A DNA stretch of 64,000 bases from Terrimonas pollutisoli. GTDB taxonomy: Bacteria > Bacteroidota > Bacteroidia > Chitinophagales > Chitinophagaceae. A program made the translations under genes and the position numbers. The notes below the pieces were generated by a model that made no database searches, was not told where the DNA came from, and worked only from the letters and a program-made list of their open reading frames with translations. Where the stretch lies: assembly GCF_029360765.1 (NCBI RefSeq), contig NZ_JARKNA010000023.1:1-64000 (forward strand), written 5' to 3'. Positions 17,648-25,713 of this stretch are shown in pieces (positions within the stretch are counted from its first letter, which is position 1; every line of letters starts with the position of its first letter).

Positions 17648-18106
17648 GTGAATAAAAAATGGATACCCTATCTTATTATCCTCGTTCTGGCCGTTGTTCT
17701 TTTTTTTGTAAAGAGATACCAACGAGATGAGACGGCTGATCCCACAACTACCCGGGATAAAAAAGAGAGAGTTGAAGCCATCAATCGTAACCGTGGTTTT
17801 GACAGGCGGGTTTCTTTTATTGAGTACACCCGGCATGCCAAATGCAGAATGGAATGCCGCCGCATTACCCAGGCCGAGGTGGAGGAAATAATGCGGGATG
17901 GGAAAATCAATTACGCTAAATCAGATGTAAAAGACAAGCCATGTCCAACTTATGCTTTGGAAGGAATTACCAAAGACAATCAAAGGGTTCGCATTGTATT
18001 TGCTCAATGCGACTTCAAAACAAAAGTGATTACGAGCATTGATCTGGATACAGATTGGGAGTGCCATTGCCCGGGTAATGAACACTCATCTAAAAACGGG
18101 AAATAA
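17648..18106 (+). CDS. membrane-anchored DUF4258 protein
   Basis: A 152-residue protein starting at GTG (17648). Residues about 4-21 form a single hydrophobic helix (WIPYLIILVLAVVLFFV) followed by a basic stop, so the rest probably lies on one membrane face. Residues about 60-145 are a DUF4258 domain (YTRHAKCRMECRRITQAEVEEI, VRIVFAQCDFKTKVITSIDL) with several conserved Cys and His and a final ECHCPG, suggesting metal binding. The stop overlaps the plsC start as TAATG, indicating translational coupling. Function unknown. Confidence 0.8.
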   Translation: MNKKWIPYLIILVLAVVLFFVKRYQRDETADPTTTRDKKERVEAINRNRGFDRRVSFIEYTRHAKCRMECRRITQAEVEEIMRDGKINYAKSDVKDKPCPTYALEGITKDNQRVRIVFAQCDFKTKVITSIDLDTDWECHCPGNEHSSKNGK

Positions 18107-18876
18107 TGGCCTGGCTACTGAAACCACTTCAATGGTTGTATAGTTTTTACGCACATATTCTTTTTGTAGCGATCATGCTATTGATTTTCCCGTTTGTGAT
18201 TGCATCGAGTTTTTTTGGAAGAATAAAAGGTGGTAATATGATTTTGCGTCTTTGTTCATTGTGGGCGGATATCTGGTTTCCACTCATCTTTATTTTTCAT
18301 AAAAAGATCTACGAGGCGCCGCATAATAAGTTGAAGCCATATGTTTTTGTAACCAATCATATTTCCTATATCGATTCGGCGGTGCTGGTAAAGGCCTATC
18401 GTCAACCTGTTCGTCCATTGGGTAAAGTAGAGATGAGTAAAGTACCGTTGTTTGGATTTATTTATAAAAAGGGTATCGTTGCGGTCGATAGAAGCAGTAT
18501 CGAAAACCGGGCTGCCAGTATCCTTATACTAAAGTCTATCATTTCAAAAGGTATTTCGGTGGTTGTCTTTCCCGAAGGAACATTCAATATGACCAATAAA
18601 CCTTTAAAAGAATTTTATGATGGTGCCTTTAGAGTGGCCATCGAAACACAAACTCCCGTTAAGCCTGTTTTGTTTTTAGACACTTACAGCAGGATGCATT
18701 ACAACAGCATTTTTTCAATGACACCCGGAAAGTGCAGGATCATTTACCTGGATGAAATACCAGTAGCCGGGTTAAAGGCTGGAGATGTTCAGTCGTTAAA
18801 ACAAAAAGTGTATGCAACAATGGAAAAGAAATTGATCGAATACAAAGCAGCATGGATAAAAGAGAAACACGTTTAA
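18106..18876 (+). CDS. plsC: 1-acyl-sn-glycerol-3-phosphate acyltransferase
   Basis: Makes phosphatidic acid from lysophosphatidate at the inner membrane. The 256 residues include two N-terminal hydrophobic helices, the catalytic NHxxxxD motif in VTNHISYIDSAVL, and the acceptor motif FPEGTFN. The gene begins inside the stop codon of the DUF4258 gene (TAATG). The assignment to PlsC rather than another PlsC-superfamily acyltransferase rests on motifs only. Confidence 0.88.
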   Translation: MAWLLKPLQWLYSFYAHILFVAIMLLIFPFVIASSFFGRIKGGNMILRLCSLWADIWFPLIFIFHKKIYEAPHNKLKPYVFVTNHISYIDSAVLVKAYRQPVRPLGKVEMSKVPLFGFIYKKGIVAVDRSSIENRAASILILKSIISKGISVVVFPEGTFNMTNKPLKEFYDGAFRVAIETQTPVKPVLFLDTYSRMHYNSIFSMTPGKCRIIYLDEIPVAGLKAGDVQSLKQKVYATMEKKLIEYKAAWIKEKHV

Positions 18877-18884
18877 TTGGATTT

Positions 18885-18985
18885 GAGCATCTGTGCCCCT
18901 GTGTCGCCGTGTCACTGTGTTCCATAATTTTCTACCGACAAGAATTGTTTTGAACCACCGGGGCACAGAGACACTGAGACACTGT
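18885..18985. repeat. quasi-palindromic dispersed repeat between plsC and priA
   Basis: The sequence CTGTGCCCCTGTGTCGCCGTGTCACTGTG is echoed in inverted form by CACCGGGGCACAGAGACACTGAGACACTGTG. The two arms are separated by about 30 bases and can fold back. Text of this style (cacagagacactgag) recurs in non-coding DNA of many bacteria. It may also act as the plsC terminator. Confidence 0.6.
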
Positions 18986-19101
18986 GAAAAAAAATAATTC
19001 AATAGTTTTTCTAGTGATAAGGCAGTGTGCGAACCTCTCTGCCTCTTTTGTGGGATATGTCAGTTTATGATTAACATAACACTAGTTATCTTTAAACCCT
19101 C

Positions 19102-21630
19102 ATGGCAGTAGTGACCAACAATACGGGAGAAACAAATACATTCGGAAGTAATCGTGAACACTATGCGGAGGTTATCATACCGCTTGCATTACCAAAAACA
19201 TTTACCTGGGCGATTCCGGTTAATTTGGTCGAAAGTGTCAAAGTGGGATGCCGGGTAGAAGTGAATTTGGGAAAGAATAAGAAATATGCAGGTGTTGTTA
19301 AAGCCATTCACAATCAAAAGCCTGATTTTTTTGAGCCGAAGCCCATTTTAAATGTATTGGATGCGGAACCTGTTGTCTTTGATCAACAGTTGAACCTCTG
19401 GGAATGGCTGGCCTCTTACTACATGTGCAGTGAAGGGGAAGTAATGGCCGCTGCTTTGCCTGCGCACTTTAAATTGTCGAGTGAGACAATCCTTGTTTAC
19501 AACGAAGAGTATGGCGATGATTTTTCTGCTCTTGATCATGATGAGTACCTGGTTGGGGAAGCCTTACTGATAAAAAAGGAATTAAAGCTGCCGGAAGTTC
19601 AACAAATATTGGACTCGTCTCATGTCTATCCTGTTATCAACCGGCTGATCCATAAAAAAGTTTGTTATGTGTGGGAAGCATTAAAACAAACTTATGCACC
19701 CAAAAAAGAAACCTATGTTTTATTGAATCATCAATACGACAATGAGGAAGAGTTGGCTAAGCTGTTGAATGAGGATAAGAAACTACAACGAGCAGAGAAG
19801 CAAATGGAATTGTTGTTGAGCTATTTGTACCTTGTAAAGACCGAAGGTGAAGTAACAAAAACAGAGCTGCTAAAAAAATCAGGAGCAACGGATGCACAGC
19901 TAAAAGGGTTGGTTGACAAGAAAATACTGTGGACAGAAAAAAGAAATGTAGACCGGCTCCAGTTTCTACCAAAAGACGTTAAGGTCGATTTTGATTTATC
20001 AGCACCACAGCAAAAAGCGTTAGCAGAAATTCAGGAAACTTTTGTTACCAAACCTGTTTGCTTGTTGCATGGTGTTACATCCAGCGGCAAAACAAATATT
20101 TACATAAAACTTATCGAACAATATATAAGGAGGGGGCAACAGGTTTTGTATATGTTGCCGGAGATTGCATTAACCTCGCAGATAATCCGGCGGTTGCAAA
20201 AACATTTTGGTGGCTTCATCGGTATTTATCATTCCAAATTTTCGCAAAATGAGCGGGTAGAGATATGGAATAAGGTAAAGAGCGGTGAATTAAAAATAGT
20301 ACTAGGAGCAAGGTCTTCTCTTTTCTTGCCCTACACTAACCTGGGTTTGATCATATGTGATGAAGAACATGATTCCTCCTACAAACAGCAGGAGCCAGCC
20401 CCACGATATAATGGCCGGGATGCAGCCATCTATTTTGCTTCTTTGTTCAACGCAAATGTAGTATTGGGAAGCGCCACTCCATCGCTTGAGTCATATTATA
20501 ATGCTCAAAAAGGAAAGTATGGCCTTGTTGAATTGATGGTTCGTTACGGTGAGGTAGAAATGCCAAATGTAGAAGTAGTGGATACAAAAAAGATTGAGCA
20601 AAAGGACCGGTCCAAAGTGATGCTTTCGCCTCACCTGGTTGCGGCAATACAACAGGTGCTTGACCGTAACAAGCAGGTGATACTTTTTCAAAACCGGCGC
20701 GGCTATACACCTTACCAGATCTGCACGGTGTGCGGATGGGTGCCTCAATGCAAATACTGTGATGTGTCACTGACTTTCCATAAGTTTTCCAATAAGTTAC
20801 TCTGTCATTACTGCGGCACCACCTACGCACCGGTGATTACCTGCGCTGCCTGCGGCAGCCATAGTTTTAAAGAAAGAAATTTTGGAACGGAAAAAATTGA
20901 AGAGCTGTTACAAGAAACTTTCCCAAAGGCAAAGGTGGCCAGGATGGATATCGATACGGTAAGGGGAAAAAACGCCCACGATGTATTGATACAACAGTTC
21001 GAGCAGCGCCGTATTGATATTTTAGCCGGTACGCAAATGGTGGTAAAAGGGCTTGACTTCGATAATGTAGACCTGGTGGGAATACTGGATGCAGATGGAT
21101 TGTTACATTTTGCTGATTTCAGGGTAAATGAAAGAGGGTTTCAGTTGATGGAGCAGGTAAGCGGCAGGGCTGGCAGAAAACCAGGCCTAATGGGAGAAAA
21201 GCATGTTACCGGGAAAGTGTTGATCCAAACATCGCAACCACATCATCCGGTTTTGCAATATGTGCAACAGCATGATTACAAAAAAATGTATGCGGACGAG
21301 TTGGAAAAAAGAAAACAATTTTTTTATCCGCCGTTTTCCCGGATCATCCATCTTTCGTTTAAACACAAGATAAAAGAAGTTGTGGAGGGGGCAGCGCATC
21401 ATTTTGCCAATGCACTAAAAAATAAATACGGTAACTACCTGGTAGGTCCGGCGGAACCTGTTGTTGGCCGCATCCGTAATCAATACCTGATGGAACTGCT
21501 ATTAAAATTACCGAAGGATAAAAATCTTTTGATTAATTGCAAAAAGGATTTGCTGGAGCAGACAGCTCTTTTGCACAATGAAAAAAGATATAAAAGTGTA
21601 GGAATTGTGCCGGACGTCGATGTGATTTAG
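19102..21630 (+). CDS. priA: primosomal replication restart helicase PriA
   Basis: 3'-5' superfamily 2 helicase that recognises stalled forks and reloads the replisome. The 842 residues show an N-terminal DNA-binding domain, Walker A in HGVTSSGKTNIY near residue 325-335, DEEH box in LIICDEEHDSSYKQQ, and motif III GSATPSLES. A zinc-binding insertion (CTVCGWVPQCKYCD, LCHYCG, CAACGS) and the helicase motif VSGRAGR follow. The N-terminal 20 residues before HYAEVIIPLALP are a variable extension; a near-consensus TATCTTTA lies shortly before the ATG at 19102. Confidence 0.96.
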   Translation: MAVVTNNTGETNTFGSNREHYAEVIIPLALPKTFTWAIPVNLVESVKVGCRVEVNLGKNKKYAGVVKAIHNQKPDFFEPKPILNVLDAEPVVFDQQLNLWEWLASYYMCSEGEVMAAALPAHFKLSSETILVYNEEYGDDFSALDHDEYLVGEALLIKKELKLPEVQQILDSSHVYPVINRLIHKKVCYVWEALKQTYAPKKETYVLLNHQYDNEEELAKLLNEDKKLQRAEKQMELLLSYLYLVKTEGEVTKTELLKKSGATDAQLKGLVDKKILWTEKRNVDRLQFLPKDVKVDFDLSAPQQKALAEIQETFVTKPVCLLHGVTSSGKTNIYIKLIEQYIRRGQQVLYMLPEIALTSQIIRRLQKHFGGFIGIYHSKFSQNERVEIWNKVKSGELKIVLGARSSLFLPYTNLGLIICDEEHDSSYKQQEPAPRYNGRDAAIYFASLFNANVVLGSATPSLESYYNAQKGKYGLVELMVRYGEVEMPNVEVVDTKKIEQKDRSKVMLSPHLVAAIQQVLDRNKQVILFQNRRGYTPYQICTVCGWVPQCKYCDVSLTFHKFSNKLLCHYCGTTYAPVITCAACGSHSFKERNFGTEKIEELLQETFPKAKVARMDIDTVRGKNAHDVLIQQFEQRRIDILAGTQMVVKGLDFDNVDLVGILDADGLLHFADFRVNERGFQLMEQVSGRAGRKPGLMGEKHVTGKVLIQTSQPHHPVLQYVQQHDYKKMYADELEKRKQFFYPPFSRIIHLSFKHKIKEVVEGAAHHFANALKNKYGNYLVGPAEPVVGRIRNQYLMELLLKLPKDKNLLINCKKDLLEQTALLHNEKRYKSVGIVPDVDVI

Positions 21631-21631
21631 G

Positions 21632-21823
21632 GGCCTCCTCCCGACCTCCTCCCAAAGAGGAGGCCATCTATGCACAGCCCTCGGTTTTCGAAGACTCCGC
21701 AAGAATTCGAGTCCTCGAAAATGCAGAACAGAGATACAAAGCTGATGTGGTAGTGATGAAGATTGGATTAGTAATGCAGCGCCGTCCCTTCTCTTTTGGA
21801 GAAGGGATAAGAGGGATGAGGCC
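21632..21823. repeat. 192-bp MITE-like element, copy A
   Basis: It begins GGCCTCCTCCCGACC and ends GAGGGATGAGGCC, imperfect terminal inverted repeats of about 30 bases. Inside, CGGTTTTCGAAGACTCC and GAGTCCTCGAAAATG form a second nested hairpin. Copy B at 62723-62914 has the same length and shares the ends and the core blocks CACAGCCCTCG, GATGTGGTAG and AGCGCCGTCCCTTCTC. Copy A lies between the convergent priA and SDR genes and may double as a terminator. Confidence 0.75.
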
Positions 21824-21837
21824 GGGAGAAGCTTAGT

Positions 21838-22512
21838 CTAATCCATCTCCGCTACTTCCTTTATCCCATCATAAGTATACCTGTAAAAACCTTCTTCATT
21901 TTTTTTCGCAGCATTTAGCATCGCTTTCGCAACCGTCTTGCCATGTATAGCCCTGTATTTTCGGAGTGAGCCAACAAATATTCCTGATAAGGTTTTCATT
22001 GATCCCTGGAGGATACTTTCGCCGGTACGCTTTTCCTTTCTCTCTCCCAGCAATTGGGATGGTTGCATAATATGTATTGAACGTAATTCGGTTTGGCGGA
22101 TCGCATTTTCCAATTCGCCCTTTAGTTTCAGGTAAAATGTATTACTGTGATGATTAGCGCCGACTGCGGATACAAGAATAAATTTTTCACAGCCCAATTC
22201 CTTGCAGAGCCTTGCAGCTTTTAACGGGATATCAAAGTCAATTTGCCGGTAAAGACTATGATTGCCTTTTACATTTTTTTGAGTGGTGCCAATACAGGAA
22301 AAAACAGCATCACTTCCATCCAGCGCCAGCTTCAATGATTCTGTGTCTGAAAAGTCCACCAGTTTTACTTCCAGTTTTGGATGTTTTTTTTCATAAGGTC
22401 TCCGTACAATGACCCTGGCGATATCAAAATAATCGTCGGCCAATATTTCTTCTAATAGATAATTCCCGATCATTCCGGTAGCACCGATTATTGTAGCTAT
22501 TTTTTCGCTCAT
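21838..22512 (-). CDS. atypical short-chain dehydrogenase / NAD(P)-binding protein
   Basis: About 224 residues with a Rossmann start IATIIGATGMIGNYLLEEI (GxTGxxG), AVFSCIGTT, the serine strand FILVSAVGAN and YLKLKGELE, resembling the HTATIP2/TIP30 and YtfG-like atypical SDRs. It probably binds NAD(P)(H); the substrate is unknown. A longer frame reaches 22551, but that start would overlap murB, so I chose the ATG at 22512, leaving a 27-base divergent gap. It ends next to the MITE-like element. Confidence 0.8.
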   Translation of the reverse strand: MSEKIATIIGATGMIGNYLLEEILADDYFDIARVIVRRPYEKKHPKLEVKLVDFSDTESLKLALDGSDAVFSCIGTTQKNVKGNHSLYRQIDFDIPLKAARLCKELGCEKFILVSAVGANHHSNTFYLKLKGELENAIRQTELRSIHIMQPSQLLGERKEKRTGESILQGSMKTLSGIFVGSLRKYRAIHGKTVAKAMLNAAKKNEEGFYRYTYDGIKEVAEMD

Positions 22513-22539
22513 GATTTTTGCAGTATACTTGCTCAATTT

Positions 22540-23583
22540 ATGTCTATGCAATTTCAGGAAAATTTTTCGTTGAAGTCATATAATACATTTGGGATCGAAG
22601 CGGCGGCCAGGTATTTTGCCAGCTTTCATTCGCTGGAGGAACTACAGAATCTATTAACCTCGAACCCGTCATTGCGGGGAACGAAGCAAAAACCTCAAAC
22701 CTCAAACCTTATACTGGGAGGCGGAAGCAATATTTTGTTTACGAAAGATTTTGACGGTGCTGTGTTGAAAAATGAGATCAATGGAATAGAAAAGATTTCC
22801 GAAGATGAAGAATTTGTTTACATAAAGTGCGGGGCAGGGGAGAACTGGCACCAGGTTGTTTTGCATTGTATTGAAAATAACTGGGGCGGCCTGGAAAACT
22901 TATCGCTGATCCCGGGATGCGTTGGGGCGTCACCCATGCAAAACATTGGGGCTTATGGGGCCGAGATCAAAGATGTATTTCATGAGTTAACAGCCTTTCA
23001 CCTGCAGGAAAAAGGAAATTACCTATTCAAATTAAAAGATTGTGAGTTCGGCTACCGGGAGAGTGTATTTAAACGAAAATATAAGGATCAATTCGTCATT
23101 GCCGATGTTACTTACCGGCTGAGCAAAAAACCAACGATTAATACAAGCTATGGTGCCATCGAACAGGAACTGGCGAAGATGGGCGTTAATGAGGTTAATA
23201 TAAAGAATGTTTCCCAGGCAGTGATCAATATTCGCTCCTCCAAATTACCTGATCCGAAAGAAATAGGTAATGCCGGCAGTTTTTTTAAGAATCCATCTGT
23301 TGCAAAAGAAAAATTCCTTGCACTCCAATCTGAATTTCCTTTAATTGTAGGATATGAAAACGCGGATGGCTCTGTGAAACTGGCTGCGGGATGGTTAATC
23401 GAGCAATGTGGCTGGAAGGGTTTCCGGGATGGTGATGCCGGCGTGCATGCAAGGCAGGCACTTGTTTTAGTCAACTATGATAATGCAAAAGGAAGTGAGA
23501 TATATGCGTTAAGTGAAAAAATTGTTGATAGCGTAGTGAACAAATTTGGCGTGGTTCTGGAACGTGAAGTGAATATTATATAA
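22540..23583 (+). CDS. murB: UDP-N-acetylenolpyruvoylglucosamine reductase
   Basis: FAD enzyme that reduces UDP-GlcNAc-enolpyruvate to UDP-MurNAc in peptidoglycan synthesis. The 347 residues include the FAD signature LILGGGSNILF, the block PGCVGASPMQNIGAYGAEIKD, catalytic Ser in GNAGSFFKNP, and AAGWLIEQCGWKG. Overall length fits the type I (E. coli-like) form. Residues about 42-57 (NPSLRGTKQKPQTSNL) look like translated dispersed-repeat DNA inserted just before the LILGGG strand. It is divergent from the SDR gene. Confidence 0.95.
   Translation: MSMQFQENFSLKSYNTFGIEAAARYFASFHSLEELQNLLTSNPSLRGTKQKPQTSNLILGGGSNILFTKDFDGAVLKNEINGIEKISEDEEFVYIKCGAGENWHQVVLHCIENNWGGLENLSLIPGCVGASPMQNIGAYGAEIKDVFHELTAFHLQEKGNYLFKLKDCEFGYRESVFKRKYKDQFVIADVTYRLSKKPTINTSYGAIEQELAKMGVNEVNIKNVSQAVINIRSSKLPDPKEIGNAGSFFKNPSVAKEKFLALQSEFPLIVGYENADGSVKLAAGWLIEQCGWKGFRDGDAGVHARQALVLVNYDNAKGSEIYALSEKIVDSVVNKFGVVLEREVNII
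22664..22708. repeat. dispersed-repeat segment inside murB
   Basis: The sequence CCCGTCATTGCGGGGAACGA followed by AGCAAAAACCTCAAACCTCA encodes PSLRGTKQKPQTSNL. The first half matches the GTCATTGCGAGGAACGAAGC motif that I remember as a common intergenic repeat in Bacteroidota; the second half is a CCTCAAA tandem. The frame is preserved. Confidence 0.6.
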
Positions 23584-23629
23584 AAGAATTTCAAAATGAT
23601 AAAAATGTAACACAGCGGTCACTAAGAAA

Positions 23630-23672
23630 ACACGAAGGACACAAAGCAGTATAAACTTCGTGTCCTTTGTGT
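23630..23672. terminator. quasi-palindromic repeat acting as likely bidirectional terminator
   Basis: ACACGAAGGACACAAAG (23630-23646) and CTTCGTGTCCTTTGTGT (23656-23672) are near-perfect inverted copies (15 of 17) around a 9-base loop, located between convergent murB and the AAA+ gene. Its wording (cacgaaggacacaaag) is that of a widespread dispersed repeat family. Confidence 0.55.
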
Positions 23673-23702
23673 AAGTTTGGAGTTCTTCGTGAACCCGATT
23701 AA

Positions 23703-25235
23703 TTAAGCTTCCTCATCAAACTCCTCTTCATAATCTTTGCTATCGAAATTCATCATACTTCCCATCAGGTCTTTGAATTCGATCTTTGTTTCGAATATTT
23801 TTTTACTGATCAGTGAATAAGAAGCCAGGCCATGTAATACAAATTCCATCAGGAAAGCGGTTTCGGTATCATTGGCATTGCCAAAATATTTTCTTACCAG
23901 TGCATGCAGACCGTCTACCTGGTAAAGCAACACTGTTTTGTCTTTATCGCTTGTATTGAATGAAACATTCAGGTGATTGCCTTTATCAAACCAACTGATG
24001 ATAGCCCGGTATGGATTATCATCTTCTTTGACTTGCTGCGAAGGTTTACCGGTTGCTTTTCGTTTCTTAAGCGTTTCGGGGTTAGGAAAATACTGTATGA
24101 ACTGGGTGCGAATGGCTTTATCCACCAAATTCATGGCTACCTGGTAGGGACCTTCTTGTTCTCCTTCGTAAACCAATTCAACTTTACCCGTTATTGCCGG
24201 GATAATGCCGGCAAGGTCGGCCACCCACACCTGTGTTTGTTTTTCATTATTGATAATGGCTCTGCGTTCGGCAGCACTAACTGCATTTTCAAATGCGGCA
24301 ATAGTCAGCCTTGCACTTACGCCACTCTTTTTATCCACGAATTCGCTTCCTCTTGCTTCGAAAGCTACTTGTTCGATCAATCGCTTTACAAGATCGCTCA
24401 CTTTTACCTTGCTTTTTTGCTCGTCGCTGATCGTAGCTTCCTGTTCAGTAATTTCCAGGGCATGTTCCAGCGACTTGGGATAATGCGTCAGTATCTGGCT
24501 TTCGATTCTGTCTTTTAGTGGTGTTACAATCGCCCCCCTGTTAGTGTAATCTTCAGGGTTGGCTGTGAACACAAATAAAATATCAAGCGGTAATCGCAAT
24601 TTAAATCCTCTTATTTGCACGTCACCTTCTTCTAAGATATTAAATAGCGCCACCTGTATCCGGGCTTGCAGGTCCGGCAGTTCATTAATCACAAAAATGC
24701 TGCGGTTACTTCTTGGGATGATGCCGTAGTGAATTACTTTTTCATCTGCGAAGCTTAGCTTCAGGTTTGCCGCCTTTATCGGATCGATATCGCCAATAAG
24801 ATCCGCTACGCTTACATCTGGTGTCGCCAGTTTTTCACCATAACGTTCGCTTCGGTGTATCCAGTGAATAGGCGTGTCATCTCCGTAAGTCGCAATTTGT
24901 TCCTGTGAAAATTTTGACACCGGATTGATGGGGTCATCATTGATCTCACTACCGGCAATGCTTGGTACATATTCGTCCAATAGCTGGGTCATTTGACGGG
25001 CCATTCTTGTTTTAGCTTGTCCACGTAAGCCCAGGAATAAAATGTTATGCTTACTCAGCAAAGCTCTTTCCACATCGGGAATCACGCTGTCCTCGTAACC
25101 GACAATTCCGTCAAACGTAGTTTCCTGTCTCTGCAGTTTTGCAATCAGGTTTTGTCTTATTTCTTCCTTGATACTTTTTGGGCGATAGCCGCTTTTTTTT
25201 AATTCGCCAAGTGTTTTTATTTTATTTATATCCAT
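23703..25235 (-). CDS. AAA+ ATPase, magnesium-chelatase ChlI/MoxR-like
   Basis: About 510 residues, cytoplasmic. The nucleotide-binding loop is LFLGLRGQAKTRMAR; the Walker B region reads IFVINELPDLQARIQ, with Asn where Asp is usual; sensor 1 is FVFTANPEDYTNRG. The C-terminal half is family-specific. Such ATPases work with a VWA partner, and one is encoded 480 bases upstream on the same strand (25714-26811), with a GxxExxY gene between them. A longer frame reaches 25337 but overlaps the GxxExxY gene; the ATG at 25235 is preferred. There are no chlorophyll genes, so the chelatase name reflects homology only. Confidence 0.8.
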   Translation of the reverse strand: MDINKIKTLGELKKSGYRPKSIKEEIRQNLIAKLQRQETTFDGIVGYEDSVIPDVERALLSKHNILFLGLRGQAKTRMARQMTQLLDEYVPSIAGSEINDDPINPVSKFSQEQIATYGDDTPIHWIHRSERYGEKLATPDVSVADLIGDIDPIKAANLKLSFADEKVIHYGIIPRSNRSIFVINELPDLQARIQVALFNILEEGDVQIRGFKLRLPLDILFVFTANPEDYTNRGAIVTPLKDRIESQILTHYPKSLEHALEITEQEATISDEQKSKVKVSDLVKRLIEQVAFEARGSEFVDKKSGVSARLTIAAFENAVSAAERRAIINNEKQTQVWVADLAGIIPAITGKVELVYEGEQEGPYQVAMNLVDKAIRTQFIQYFPNPETLKKRKATGKPSQQVKEDDNPYRAIISWFDKGNHLNVSFNTSDKDKTVLLYQVDGLHALVRKYFGNANDTETAFLMEFVLHGLASYSLISKKIFETKIEFKDLMGSMMNFDSKDYEEEFDEEA

Positions 25236-25260
25236 AGTCTGAACCAAGATTTGGGTGGAT

Positions 25261-25668
25261 TTATTGATTAATAGGAAAATTGTGAGTGGTAAACTTTTGA
25301 TTTTCCAGTCTTTTAAACTGCAGACTGATGCTTCCAAAATTTATCAGGAGACCAATTTGCATGTTGTATGCTTCAAGGTAATTTTTGGCCTGGGCAAGAT
25401 GTACGTTTTCCAGGCTAATGACGGCTTTTAATTCAACCATTATTTTTCCTTCCACAAAAAAATCAACTCTTCTTTCTCCAATTTGCCGTCCTTTGTAAAA
25501 TACCGGCATATTCATTTCTCTTTCAAAATGCAGCACGGCTTCCTGCATTTCTATTTCTAAGGCTCTTTGGTAAATGACTTCCTGAAATCCATTTCCCAAA
25601 GCTGCATGAACCTTCATTGACGAACCAATGATCTTTTCTGTTATTTCTTTAAACTTATAATCCGCCAT
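25261..25668 (-). CDS. GxxExxY protein
   Basis: A 135-residue protein with the defining motif GNGFQEVIYQRALEIE and the nuclease-like stretch ERRVDFFVEGKIMVELKAV (D...E-x-K), as in PD-(D/E)xK folds. Function is not established; related open reading frames are scattered through Bacteroidota genomes in many copies. It interrupts an otherwise logical AAA+/VWA pair, 45 bases after the VWA gene and 25 bases before the AAA+ gene, suggesting insertion into an existing operon. Confidence 0.88.
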   Translation of the reverse strand: MADYKFKEITEKIIGSSMKVHAALGNGFQEVIYQRALEIEMQEAVLHFEREMNMPVFYKGRQIGERRVDFFVEGKIMVELKAVISLENVHLAQAKNYLEAYNMQIGLLINFGSISLQFKRLENQKFTTHNFPINQ

Positions 25669-25713
25669 TCTTCTCCTTTTAATCTTTTAAATCTCCCCAA
25701 ATCATGGTTCCGA

